From the NCBI GenBank assembly GCA_033764875.1, contig JANRIO010000008.1, positions 1-64,000 on the forward strand: 64,000 bases of DNA, read 5' to 3'. This document shows, in pieces, positions 49,777 to 57,864 of this stretch; the first letter of the stretch is position 1, and each line of letters starts with the position of its first letter. The notes below the pieces were generated by a model. It was not told the DNA's origin. It saw only the letters and a list, made by a program, of their open reading frames with translations, and ran no database searches. The stretch is from AWTP1-13 sp033764875 (GTDB lineage: Bacteria; Pseudomonadota; Alphaproteobacteria; Rhizobiales; Hyphomicrobiaceae). The translations under genes and the position numbers were made by a program.

Positions 49777-50205
49777 TCAGGCCTGCGTCCCGTAGGGAAC
49801 CAGGATCGCCGTCGAGGTCGCCTGGGCGGCGAGCTTGCCGTCGGGGCAGTAGAGGTCGCCCTCCAGGAAGGCCACGCGCTTGCCGAGCCGCACGACCCGG
49901 CCCACGGCGCGGCCCTCGCCGGGCCCGACGCGCTCCAGGAAGCTCACCTTGATCTCGAGGCTCGCCACGCTGAAGGCGTGGTCGGTCGCATGCAGCACCG
50001 CCTGCGCCATCGACGCGTCCAGCCACGCCGTGATGAACCCGCCCTGGGCGATGGTGCCGTTGGTGTGGCAGTACTCCCGCCGCACGGTGAAGCCCGCCGT
50101 CGCCGACCTCGCCGCCGCGTCGTAGGCGATGATGTGGAAATTGCCCATCGACTCGAACAGGGCCTTGCCGGAGCGGATGCGGGCGTCGAGGTCGTCTTGG
50201 CTCAT
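49777..50205 (-). CDS. PaaI family hot-dog thioesterase
   Basis: A 142-residue single hot-dog domain. The conserved YCHTNGTIAQGGFITAWLDASMAQAV block (about residues 45-70) has the HxxGxxxxGG pattern with the catalytic region of PaaI-type acyl-CoA thioesterases. SLEIKVSFLERVGPGEG is the next strand pair. ATG 50205. It is convergent with the racemase gene (4 bp between the stops) and divergent from the VPEID gene. Substrate unknown. Confidence 0.87.
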   Translation of the reverse strand: MSQDDLDARIRSGKALFESMGNFHIIAYDAAARSATAGFTVRREYCHTNGTIAQGGFITAWLDASMAQAVLHATDHAFSVASLEIKVSFLERVGPGEGRAVGRVVRLGKRVAFLEGDLYCPDGKLAAQATSTAILVPYGTQA

Positions 50206-50379
50206 GCGGTTCGGCTCTTTGTGGGTTCGGTTGCCGGCCTGTCAGGCGTTCGGCCCAACCTAGCGCAACCGGAGCGGTTGTCGAAACGGATATGGGCCCG
50301 GGGCCGTCCGGGCGCGGAAAACGTCGCACCCGGAGCGTCTGGCGCGGATCGAGGAGCCTGTCGCCGCCCGAACAGTAAC

Positions 50380-50440
50380 CAAGCCCTTACTTATAATGTT
50401 AAATATATCTCTGGTTAATTTAACTAGCGCAATTGAATGC
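50380..50440 (+). promoter_or_regulatory. AT-rich leader upstream of the VPEID-CTERM gene
   Basis: About 60 bases, including TTATAATGTTAAATATATC and GGTTAATTTAAC, stand out as strongly AT-rich in a GC-rich surrounding. They lie 65-125 bp upstream of the VPEID-CTERM start. TTATAAT is a reasonable -10-like box, but I could not pair it with a convincing -35. This is the likely promoter area for the substrate gene. Confidence 0.45.
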
Positions 50441-50505
50441 TGTTGCGGGGATAAGGAAATATCGCGATCGTTAAGGGATCGTGAAACGCTGCTTGGATGT
50501 GCCCC

Positions 50506-50688
50506 ATGAAAACCGTTTGCACACTTTCGCTTTCGCTCGCCGCGCTCGCCGCATCGCTCGTTCCCGCCTCGGCAGCGCAATGGACCATCATCTGCCCGGT
50601 GCCCGAGATCGACGGCCCGGCCGGCATCTCGGCCATCGCGGCGCTGATCTCGGTCGGCATGGTCGCCTACGACCGCCTGAAGGGCTGA
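50506..50688 (+). CDS. VPEID-CTERM sorting-signal protein (predicted exosortase E substrate)
   Basis: A 60-residue exported protein. Residues 1-24 are a signal peptide (cleavage likely after ASAA). VPEID lies at residues 32-36. A hydrophobic helix spans about 39-54, and a short tail YDRLKG has Arg57 and Lys59. That is the tripartite layout of PEP-CTERM-like sorting signals. Only about seven residues (QWTIICP) lie between the cleavage site and VPEID, so the mature product would be a tiny peptide or membrane-attached stub. ATG 50506 is preferred over 50497. The fused exosortase-protease gene follows 204 bp later on the same strand. Confidence 0.88.
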   Translation: MKTVCTLSLSLAALAASLVPASAAQWTIICPVPEIDGPAGISAIAALISVGMVAYDRLKG

Positions 50689-50711
50689 GCTCAGACCGAC
50701 AACGACGGGGG

Positions 50712-50747
50712 ACAAAGGCGCCCATGGCGAGAGCCGGGCGCCTTTGT
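50712..50747 (+). terminator. Perfect-stem intrinsic terminator-like hairpin
   Basis: ACAAAGGCGCCC at 50712-50723 pairs perfectly with GGGCGCCTTTGT at 50736-50747, leaving a 12-base loop, and a further T-rich GTTTG tail overlaps the end. It lies between the VPEID substrate gene and the exosortase gene. It could stop most transcription from the substrate promoter and let the enzyme be made at a lower level. Confidence 0.75.
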
Positions 50748-50892
50748 TTGTCGGCGCCCGCGGGACGCCGCGGTGCCGGCGTCGCTCCTCGGATCGTGTC
50801 CGCGTCAGGCGGGCGGTTAAGCACGCACGCGTGTTCCTGTTCCGGCCCGGCGCTGGCCGAGACATAGTCGGCGAGGCAGCAGGAAGGCCGCG

Positions 50893-52527
50893 ATGCAGGT
50901 ATTGGGCGGACGCAGGGTCGAGATCGAGGCAGCCGCCGGGGCACCCGGTTGGATGCGCGTTGCGGGATGGCTTTCGCTCTGCCTTGCAGAGGTGCTGGCG
51001 ACGAGCTTCCTGTTCGAGATCAACGCCGCGCGCGAGGACGCGCAGAACCCGATCTTCTATGCCACGTCGCTCTTCCGCGTCGTTCTCATCGCGGCGCCGT
51101 TCTTCGTGTTCCTCGCCTGGCCGCGGCGGGCGCTGATCGCCCAGGCCTGGGCGCGGCATCAGGCGCGCCACAACTGGCGGCCCGCGCTGGCGCTCAACCT
51201 CGTTCTCTTCGCGCTGCTCTCGGCGGCGTCGAGCTACATCTCGGCGGAGGCGATGCGGCGGGGCGCACCGCCGTGGGAGCTGCTGCCCTCTTATCTCGCG
51301 CTCGTCGCCGCAACCGGCCTGTCGCTGCTCAGGATCGACGTGCCGCTGAGCGCGCTTGCCGCCATCGCCTGGTCGGAGCGGGCCTGCCTCCTGGCCGCGG
51401 CCGCGGCGGGTTCCGCCGTCGCGCTGGCCTCGACACAGGTCGTCGCCTACGTGTGGCCGATCCTTGCGGACGCGACGCTCCGGATCTCCGCCTTCCTGGT
51501 GGCGCTGTTCGTGCCGACGGTGGTCGTCGACCCGCTCGAGCGCTCGCTGGGGGCCGGCACCTTCAAGGTGCTCGTCGACCAGTCGTGCTCGGGCTACGAG
51601 GGCCTGGCGCTGGTCGCCGGCTTCGTCAGCATCTACCTGTGGACGTTCCGCAGCGCGCTGCGCTTCCCCGCGGCCTTCCTGCTCTATCCCATCGGCCTCG
51701 TCGCGATCTGGCTGCTCAACTCGGTGCGCATCGCGGTGCTGATGCTGATCGGGGCGACGCTGTCGCCGCAGGTGGCCGCGCAGGGCTTTCATTCGCAGGC
51801 AGGCTGGATCTCGTTCCTCCTGGTGTCGATCGGTCTCGTCATCGCTTCGCGGCGGCTCGGTCTGCTCACGCGCCCCGCGCAGGCCCCGGCCGCCCGGCGC
51901 GCGCTGTCGCGGACAGAAGCCTTCATGATCCCCTTCATCGCGCTGATGGCCGGTTCCATCATCGCGGCGATGCTGGCGCCCTACGACCGGCCCGCCTACG
52001 TGATCAAGGCGGCAGTGGCGGCGATTGCCATCGCCGCCGTGTGGCGGCAGCTTCGCCTCGCGGGCGAGGGCGCGTCGTGGCTCGCGGTCACCGCCGGCGC
52101 TGCGGTCGGCGCGGCGTGGATCGCGACCGATCCGAAGGCGGATGCGCCGCAGGATCTGGGCCTTTGGCTCGAGACGCTCGGGCCGTGGCTCGCCCTCGCG
52201 TGGCTCACCGTGCGCGGCATCGGCACCATCGTTCTGGTTCCCATCGCCGAGGAGCTGGCGTTCCGGGGCTACCTCTACCGGCGCCTCGTCAGCGAGACCT
52301 TCGAGAGCGAGGCGGCGAGCCGGCTGTCGTGGCTGGCGCTGGTGGTGAGCTCGGCCCTGTTCGGCGCCCTGCACGAGCGGTGGCTGGCGGCAGCGCTTGC
52401 CGGCGCCGTGTTCGCGCTGGTGATGGTGCGGACGGGCAGCGTGCGCAGCGCCATCGTGGCGCATGCCGTCGCCAATGCGATGATCTTCGCCTGGGCGGTG
52501 CTGTTGCGGCAGTGGTCGCTGCTGTAG
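50893..52527 (+). CDS. xrtE: Exosortase E fused to CPBP-family protease
   Basis: A 544-residue multi-pass membrane protein of two enzymes in one chain. The N-terminal part (about 1-330) is an exosortase, a cysteine transpeptidase-like processor. Its expected triad is visible as Cys232 (DQSCSGYEG), Arg279 (LNSVRIAVL) and His300 (GFHSQAG). The C-terminal part (about 335-544) is a CPBP intramembrane protease with EELAFRG (Glu453, Glu454, Arg458), His494 in GALHERW, and His524/Asn528 in AHAVANA. This matches the described exosortase E/protease of VPEID-CTERM systems. ATG 50893. All predicted catalytic residues are intact. Confidence 0.92.
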   Translation: MQVLGGRRVEIEAAAGAPGWMRVAGWLSLCLAEVLATSFLFEINAAREDAQNPIFYATSLFRVVLIAAPFFVFLAWPRRALIAQAWARHQARHNWRPALALNLVLFALLSAASSYISAEAMRRGAPPWELLPSYLALVAATGLSLLRIDVPLSALAAIAWSERACLLAAAAAGSAVALASTQVVAYVWPILADATLRISAFLVALFVPTVVVDPLERSLGAGTFKVLVDQSCSGYEGLALVAGFVSIYLWTFRSALRFPAAFLLYPIGLVAIWLLNSVRIAVLMLIGATLSPQVAAQGFHSQAGWISFLLVSIGLVIASRRLGLLTRPAQAPAARRALSRTEAFMIPFIALMAGSIIAAMLAPYDRPAYVIKAAVAAIAIAAVWRQLRLAGEGASWLAVTAGAAVGAAWIATDPKADAPQDLGLWLETLGPWLALAWLTVRGIGTIVLVPIAEELAFRGYLYRRLVSETFESEAASRLSWLALVVSSALFGALHERWLAAALAGAVFALVMVRTGSVRSAIVAHAVANAMIFAWAVLLRQWSLL

Positions 52528-52534
52528 ACAGAAA

Positions 52535-52562
52535 CGGCCCGGGCCGGATGGGCGCCGGGCCG
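52535..52562. terminator. Hairpin between convergent genes
   Basis: CGGCCCGG at 52535-52542 pairs with CCGGGCCG at 52555-52562, a strong 8-bp GC stem. It sits between the converging stops of the exosortase gene and the outer-membrane protein gene. It has no clear T-run on either side, so bidirectional termination is plausible but not certain. Confidence 0.55.
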
Positions 52563-52585
52563 CAGAAATCTTGCTTCGATCGAGC

Positions 52586-53308
52586 CTACTTCAAGGGCTT
52601 GTAGACCGGCTCCGGGTCACCCAGCTTGACGCTGAGACCGACGCGGGCGACGAAGAACGAGTCCTTCCAATCCGAGCTGGTGGTGGCGGTGCACGGCGGG
52701 CTGCCGCAACTGGACGTGTAGGTGATCCGGTAGTCGTGGTGGGTCTTGCCGAGATCGACGAACAGGCCCTCGATGCGCAGCAGGAAGCGGTTGGCGCGCA
52801 GCATCTCGATGCCGCCGCCGTAGACGAAGCCGGTGTCCCAGCCCTTCTGCGTGTCGACGAAGGCGGTGAGCGTGTTGTCCTCGAAGCGGTGCGCGCGCTC
52901 TGCGTAGGCGAGGCCCGCGGTGCCATAGAGAAGCACATCCTTGCGGATGGTCGTGCCGAGCCGGCCGCGGACGGAGCCGAGCCAGTCGAGCGTGGTGCGG
53001 TAGTAGCTGCCGGTCTGCGTGGCGTTGGTCTCGAGCGAGGTCAGGTTGATGTCGGTCTCGACGCCGAGCACCCAGCGGTCGCACTGCCACCCGTAGCCCG
53101 CGAGCACGCCGCCCGCCAAGCCCTCGTCGGTTTTGTTGATCTTGGTCTCGCCGATCGGATGCTGGTCGGCGTGGAGCCAGGCGCCGCCGAGCGTGCCGCC
53201 GACATAGGCGCCCGAGAACGGGCCCTTGCTGCAGCCTGCGGCTGCCGGGCTCGCCCAGACGAATGCGGCAGCGCCGATGGCGACCGCGAAGCGGAGCGCT
53301 GAATGCAT
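52586..53308 (-). CDS. Outer-membrane beta-barrel protein (Omp25/Omp31-like)
   Basis: A 240-residue exported porin-family protein. Residues 1-24 are a signal peptide ending in SPAAA. GPFSGAYVGGTLGGAWLH opens an eight-strand barrel with alternating hydrophobic residues, including LAGGVLAGYGWQCDRWVLGVETDINL and FVYGGGIEML. Two Cys pairs, one near the start and one in a periplasmic or surface loop (SSCGSPPC), are notable. The last strand does not end in the usual terminal Phe. ATG 53308 with a CGGGAG site. It converges on the exosortase gene; no functional link is shown. Confidence 0.83.
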   Translation of the reverse strand: MHSALRFAVAIGAAAFVWASPAAAGCSKGPFSGAYVGGTLGGAWLHADQHPIGETKINKTDEGLAGGVLAGYGWQCDRWVLGVETDINLTSLETNATQTGSYYRTTLDWLGSVRGRLGTTIRKDVLLYGTAGLAYAERAHRFEDNTLTAFVDTQKGWDTGFVYGGGIEMLRANRFLLRIEGLFVDLGKTHHDYRITYTSSCGSPPCTATTSSDWKDSFFVARVGLSVKLGDPEPVYKPLK

Positions 53309-53337
53309 GCAGATCTCCCGTGTCGATGCGCTAGAGC

Positions 53338-53440
53338 AGATCGCGATCACGCGTCAGCGTGCGTCGCGTGAAGATGCTCGCACCATCAAGTGCATAGAGC
53401 GCGCGTCCGATTCCGAAGGAACGGAAAGCGCTCTATCGAC
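53338..53440. repeat. Palindromic repeat, family C copy
   Basis: It reads GATCGCGATCACGCGTCAG, then CGTGCGTCGCGTGAAGATG, and ends CCGAAGGAACGGAAAGCGCTCT. It contains short internal inverted repeats and matches the copy at 44952. It occupies part of the 354-bp gap upstream of the beta-barrel gene; the rest of the gap shows no gene. Confidence 0.7.
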
Positions 53441-53662
53441 GCCAACACCACCTGCAACACCAACGCCAGAAACACGGGCCGCCTTGCAGCCTCGACTCAC
53501 CACATAGAGCCATCGGATTGATTCGAGAATTGGCGGGAATGGATTTCCGCCGTTCTGCCATGCAATTAGGCGCCGGGCGCCGCATCGGGGCAACACCACC
53601 GTACGCCGACGGATGGTCTTGCTACGCAGCGCACCCCGGCGGCGGCGCGACCGCCCCGCCCA

Positions 53663-54004
53663 TCAAGGCTTCGGCTTCAGCGAGAGGATGTAGGCGATGA
53701 TGTCGCGGATCTCGGACACCTTGAGCTGCGTGTCCGGCATGGCGGGATGAGGAATGATGATGTGCCCGGCGAGCTGCTCTGCGGTCAGGCCGTCGCGGCG
53801 GGCGATCGTCGCGAAGCTCTTGACGTCGGTGCTTGTGACGTCCGCCGGCGCCGCGCCGACGCCGTGGCAGGTGGCGCAGAGACGTTCAGCCAGCGCGCGC
53901 CCGGCAGCCGCATCGCCGATGCCGAGCCGCGGCTGGGCAGCTGCCATTCCGCCGACAAGCGTTGCGGCCAAGCCAACCATGCCTGCGATGACTGCTGCCT
54001 TCAT
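53663..54004 (-). CDS. Exported monoheme c-type cytochrome
   Basis: A 113-residue cytochrome c with a signal peptide (residues 1-23, ending MAAAQ). The heme site CATCH is at residues 43-47, and a candidate axial Met lies in PHPAMPDTQL about 45 residues later. The final helix IRDIIAYILSLK is typical of class I cytochromes. ATG 54004. It shares only general fold features with the cytochrome at 45 kb. The electron partners are unknown. Confidence 0.87.
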   Translation of the reverse strand: MKAAVIAGMVGLAATLVGGMAAAQPRLGIGDAAAGRALAERLCATCHGVGAAPADVTSTDVKSFATIARRDGLTAEQLAGHIIIPHPAMPDTQLKVSEIRDIIAYILSLKPKP

Positions 54005-54236
54005 GATGCCCGGGCCTTCCTTCGCGCCAACTGCGGCAAAGCATAGGGACCGGGCCGGGCATGCTCCTTGATCGAGATCAGGGCGGGCCGCAGGCGGCGT
54101 CCAAAGCGCACTCAGCTCCCTGGGGATCTGACAACGCTCTGTCCGGTCGGCGCCTTCACGGAACGCGCGGCCATGCGCGTGACCCGATCTGCCCCGACCA
54201 AGCTACCCCTCGCTGCCTCGTGGCCCGCCCTCGCCC

Positions 54237-54956
54237 TCAAAGGGAGCCGATGCTGCAGCGGTAGCTGTTCTCGCCCATCAGGCAGTAGCCGATGCGCCAC
54301 TCGGCGGGCCGTCCGTCGAGCGTGAACACGACGCGGTCGAGCCGCAGGACCGGCGTGCCCTCGGCCACGTCGAGCTGCCTCGCTACGTCGCCGCGCGCGG
54401 TGTCGACGCGCAGGTGCTCCTCGGCATTGCCCAGAAGCACGCTGCTCGCGCCGGCCGCGCCGGTCAGCGTATAGCCGGTCTCAGGCACGCTCGAGAACAG
54501 CGTCACGGGAAGTGCCACGATCTCGAGCATGAAGGGTCGGTCGTGCAGCGTGCGCAGCTGCTCCACGCGATGGATCTTGGCGCCGGGCTTGAGGCGCAGC
54601 CGGTCGCAGGCGTAGGCATCGGCCTCGCTGACCGTGACCTTGGCCTCGCCAAAGGCGGCAACGATGCGGTTGCCCTCCGGGCCCCAGATGTTCTCGAAGC
54701 GATTGGCGAGCTCGGCCGTCGAGGGATCGCACACGAAGGTGCCGCGGCCCTGCTGGCGCACGACGAGATTGGCCTGCTCCATCCAGTCCAGTGCCTTGCG
54801 CACCGTGCCGGCGCTCAGACCGTACTCGCGCGCGATGTCGATCTCGTTGGGAATCGCAGCGCCCGGACGCCAGTCGCCGGACGCGATGCGCTTCATCAGA
54901 GCTTCGCGGAGCTGAACGTAGAGTGGCTGCGACGTGAATTTCGGCTCGTGCATCAT
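54237..54956 (-). CDS. GntR/HutC-family transcriptional regulator
   Basis: A 239-residue repressor-type protein. The N-terminal winged helix (about residues 10-75) has IPNEIDIAREYGLSAGTVRKALDWME and the wing VVRQQGRGTFV. The C-terminal UTRA ligand-binding domain spans about 95-235 (RVEQLRTLHDRPFMLEIVALP, GTPVLRLDRVVFTLDGRPAEW). I chose ATG 54956; a GTG at 54980 is possible. AT-rich DNA directly upstream may hold its own promoter. No obvious target operon is adjacent, so its ligand and targets are unknown. Confidence 0.87.
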   Translation of the reverse strand: MMHEPKFTSQPLYVQLREALMKRIASGDWRPGAAIPNEIDIAREYGLSAGTVRKALDWMEQANLVVRQQGRGTFVCDPSTAELANRFENIWGPEGNRIVAAFGEAKVTVSEADAYACDRLRLKPGAKIHRVEQLRTLHDRPFMLEIVALPVTLFSSVPETGYTLTGAAGASSVLLGNAEEHLRVDTARGDVARQLDVAEGTPVLRLDRVVFTLDGRPAEWRIGYCLMGENSYRCSIGSL

Positions 54957-55390
54957 CGGTGCACTCTCAGGAAGGTGCACGAGAGTATTCTATCATTCAT
55001 AAGACTCTGCTCGCCGGGCTTGTGCCGTGGCGCCTCATCATTCGAGTTGGAAGACCGGTGCCAAGGCGTGCGCCGAAGTATCGGAGTCGCAACGTCAGCG
55101 CGCGTTGGGAATAAAAAGCCAACGCGCCTTGGCAGGCCCGACATTGGGCCTAGTGCGCGTGGCCGCTGTATACGGATTTGGTGCGCGATGCACTATTTGC
55201 AATGTGTCGCACGTTCGTCATCTCACCAAACACATGATTACGTTTGAATATTTTTGATCGGGATTTGTCTGAACGGAGTATTTCAGAGCAGCTTGGCAAA
55301 ATGCGATGCGTCCGAGTGCGAGCCCGGAAGCTTGAGGGCAAGCCGCGCGCCGGCGCAATGGCAATGCGCCAGGATCCTTCACGCCGCCGA
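54957..55390. other. Intergenic region upstream of the GntR gene
   Basis: The first 40 bases contain an AT-rich stretch (TATTCTATCATTCATAAG), the likely gntR promoter and operator area. Another AT-rich patch lies near 55230-55290. No open frame between them has a recognisable product. Confidence 0.4.
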
Positions 55391-55720
55391 CTACGCCGAC
55401 GGATCGCGATCGCTGCTTGCGCCGCCGTGCACGAGGCGCAGGTGAAGCACGTTGTCGGATCTCGGGAACCTGCCGAACTGGCCAAACAGCGCATGCAGCT
55501 CGCGCCGCAATTCCACGCGGCGCTCGCGGTGGACGGCGAGCATGGCGCGGACCTCGTCCACCACCGCCGCCTCCTGGCGCACGAGCGCCTCGACCAGATC
55601 CTCTGCCGATTGCGGCGGGGAAGGAGAACGCTCCACGATACGCGCACCTGCACAAAGCGAACACGACACACCGATCCGGCCGGACGGCGGATCTGACACC
55701 CGGGCAGTGTGACGCGGCAT
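55391..55720 (-). CDS. Possible small helical protein, unknown function
   Basis: A 109-residue open frame. The middle (EDLVEALVRQEAAVVDEVRAMLAVHRERRVELRREL) is a well-formed amphipathic helix with charged and hydrophobic residues in heptad-like order, while the first 35 residues look random. A shorter product starting inside the frame is possible. I see no motif or strong ribosome site. The opposite strand also has an open frame here, so the call is tentative. Confidence 0.4.
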   Translation of the reverse strand: MPRHTARVSDPPSGRIGVSCSLCAGARIVERSPSPPQSAEDLVEALVRQEAAVVDEVRAMLAVHRERRVELRRELHALFGQFGRFPRSDNVLHLRLVHGGASSDRDPSA

Positions 55721-55766
55721 GGTGAATTTTGCGTTACCCGCCGGGCCCGCCCGCCGAAGCCCGGCC

Positions 55767-56675
55767 TCACAGGCCGGGGCAGCCCGCGACGATGTCGTCG
55801 TTGCCCGGCGAGCCGGGCTGACCGGGGGCGACGGCGTAGCGGCCGTCGCAGACCGCGATCCGCGGCGGCGTCTGCGCCACCTCGAAGGCGTCGTAGCCCT
55901 GCTTCAGGTTCTGCCAGAACTCCACCCAGGGCAGCTCCCGATAGCGGATCAGGTTCTCCGGCGTCATCCGGAACGGATAGACGTGCACGTGGAATCGCTT
56001 CTGGCCGCCGCGCAGGGCCGCCTCGACCAGCGTCCAGATCTCCTCGATGACCGGGTTGGTCATGGCATAGCAGCCGACGGAGGCGCAGGCGCCGTGCACC
56101 ATCAGGAAGCTGCCGGTGCGGCCCTTGGCCCGGTCGAAGGCATTGGGAAAGCCAAGGTTGAAGGCGCGATGGTAGTTGCTCTTGGGGTTGAGCGCGCGCG
56201 CGTCGACCGTGTAGAAGCCCTCGGGCGACTGCCTGTCGCCCTCCATCAGCTTCGGGCCCAGCGTGCCCGACCAGTTGCAGACGGGATAGGTCGCGAAGCG
56301 CTCGAAGCGCCGGCCCTTCCTCAGCCAAAGCTCCAGCTCGAACTCGCGCTTGAAGATGCGCACGAAGACCGGGGCGCCCGGTGCGAGCCCCTGCGCCTTG
56401 AGGCGGCCGGGCAGGTCGGCGAGGTCGGGCGTGCCGGGCAGCGGCGCGCCTGTTACGGCGAGCGAGGCGCGCTTGATGATCTCCTCGTTGATGGCGTCCT
56501 GGTCGGTCGGCGTGCGCCAGAGGATCGGCGGCAGAAAAATGCGGTGCAGCGCAGGGGGTTGGCCCGGTGCCGGCGGTCCCGTCAGGACGTCGGGGAAAAG
56601 CAGGACGTAGGCAGCCGTGGCGGCAGCGACGGCCAAACCCGCAACGACGGCGAGCCCGAGCATCAACCTCTTCAC
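55767..56675 (-). CDS. YkuD-fold L,D-transpeptidase, YafK/DpaA-like
   Basis: A 302-residue exported or membrane-anchored protein with an N-terminal hydrophobic helix (residues 4-27). The catalytic motif HGACASVGC gives His194 and Cys202. FVRIFKREFELELWLR and YPVCNWSGTLGPKLMEGDRQSPEG match the YafK subgroup. In E. coli that protein (DpaA) cleaves lipoprotein from peptidoglycan. It lies next to a paralogue with the same core. ATG 56675. Confidence 0.85.
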   Translation of the reverse strand: MKRLMLGLAVVAGLAVAAATAAYVLLFPDVLTGPPAPGQPPALHRIFLPPILWRTPTDQDAINEEIIKRASLAVTGAPLPGTPDLADLPGRLKAQGLAPGAPVFVRIFKREFELELWLRKGRRFERFATYPVCNWSGTLGPKLMEGDRQSPEGFYTVDARALNPKSNYHRAFNLGFPNAFDRAKGRTGSFLMVHGACASVGCYAMTNPVIEEIWTLVEAALRGGQKRFHVHVYPFRMTPENLIRYRELPWVEFWQNLKQGYDAFEVAQTPPRIAVCDGRYAVAPGQPGSPGNDDIVAGCPGL

Positions 56676-56758
56676 GGCGGCAACCTCGGCTCAGGTGAGC
56701 TGCAGACGATGGGTCGGCAGTCCGCCGCGCGGCGCAGGCGGCGCCAGGCGGGGACCGG

Positions 56759-57736
56759 TCAGTTCTGTTGCCACAGGCTCATGGCGGCCGTCGGCCGGCG
56801 CGGGCCGCCGGTGAGGCCGGACCGCTGGGTCTCGTCCATGCTGCCGGCGCTCGCAAGGCCATGCTGCTTCTTCGGACCCGGGGCGACGATGCGCTGCTCG
56901 GCCATCTGCTCGCCGGGCCTGGGCACGAAGGGAGACGGCGTCGGCTTCACGAAGGCCGGGCAGGCGGCCGTCGGATTGAGGCTGCGCGGGTCGCCGTCGT
57001 TCTTCAGCGCCACGTTCACGACATAGCGTTTGCTGCAGACCGCCACCGTCGGCAACTGTCGCGAGATCTCGAAGTAGTCGTAGCCCTCCTTGAGCGTGGT
57101 CCAGAAGGCGTACGCCTCGTGGCTCCTGTGGCGCTGCATGTTGGCGTCGGTCATGCGGAAGGGGAAGGCGTGCACCTGGAAGGTGTCGTTGCCGCCGAGG
57201 AAGCTCTCGCGCGCGATGGCATAGATCTCCTCCATCAGCGCGTCCGTCATGGCATAGCAGCCGGCGGACTTGCACTTGCCGTGGATCATCAGGTAGTCGC
57301 CGGTGCGACCCTGGGCACGATCGTAGACGTTGGGAAAGCCCAGGTTGAAGGCCAGGTGGTACTTGGAATCCGGGTTCATCTGGTCGCGGGCGACGGTGTA
57401 GAAGCCCTCGGGCGCCTGGCGGTCGCCCTGCCTGATCTTGGGGCCGAGCTCGCCCGACCAGTTGCAGATCGGGTAAGTCTTGAAGTGGTAGTAGCGGCCG
57501 TCGGCGCGCTGCTTCCAGACCTCCAGCTCCGATTCCTCCTTGAAGATGCGCACGAACATCGGCGCCTGCGGGTCCATGCCCTTCTTGCCGAGGAGCATCA
57601 TGGTGTCCTTGGACAGCGGGCGCAGGTGCGCGGCAAGCTCCATCTGGGCGCAGGATGCCAGCGCCAGCGCGGTCGCCACGAGCGCGACCGCGGTGCCAAG
57701 CCGGTGGAGGAACCCCCTCGCGATGATCACGTCCAT
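56759..57736 (-). CDS. Lipoprotein L,D-transpeptidase, YafK/DpaA-like
   Basis: A 325-residue paralogue of the next gene. A lipobox (LASC, Cys29) follows a hydrophobic signal, so it is probably a lipoprotein. Catalytic His152 and Cys160 are in HGKCKSAGC. FVRIFKEESELEVWKQ and YPICNWSGELGPKIRQGDRQAPEG mirror the neighbour almost block by block. The C-terminal 60 residues are Pro-rich and probably disordered. ATG 57736; an upstream ATG at 57778 would lengthen the signal. The pair likely arose by local duplication. Confidence 0.83.
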   Translation of the reverse strand: MDVIIARGFLHRLGTAVALVATALALASCAQMELAAHLRPLSKDTMMLLGKKGMDPQAPMFVRIFKEESELEVWKQRADGRYYHFKTYPICNWSGELGPKIRQGDRQAPEGFYTVARDQMNPDSKYHLAFNLGFPNVYDRAQGRTGDYLMIHGKCKSAGCYAMTDALMEEIYAIARESFLGGNDTFQVHAFPFRMTDANMQRHRSHEAYAFWTTLKEGYDYFEISRQLPTVAVCSKRYVVNVALKNDGDPRSLNPTAACPAFVKPTPSPFVPRPGEQMAEQRIVAPGPKKQHGLASAGSMDETQRSGLTGGPRRPTAAMSLWQQN

Positions 57737-57864
57737 ACGCTGTGCCCCAGACGCAAGAAGATCACCAATGAGTCGCAAACGTTAACATCCCGTTAAGGCT
57801 ACCGGAAGGCGGGCCGCGGCGGCGATGCTACCCCCGCGGCGGCGGGTCGCCGCCAGGGGCGGCC

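Noticed and set aside
52586..53308. Beta-barrel protein as a second exosortase substrate
   Set aside because: Its C-terminus has no VPEID motif, transmembrane helix or basic tail.
55244..55696. Plus-strand frame of 150 residues starting in AT-rich DNA
   Set aside because: The product is Arg-rich without motif and overlaps the more plausible minus-strand helical protein.
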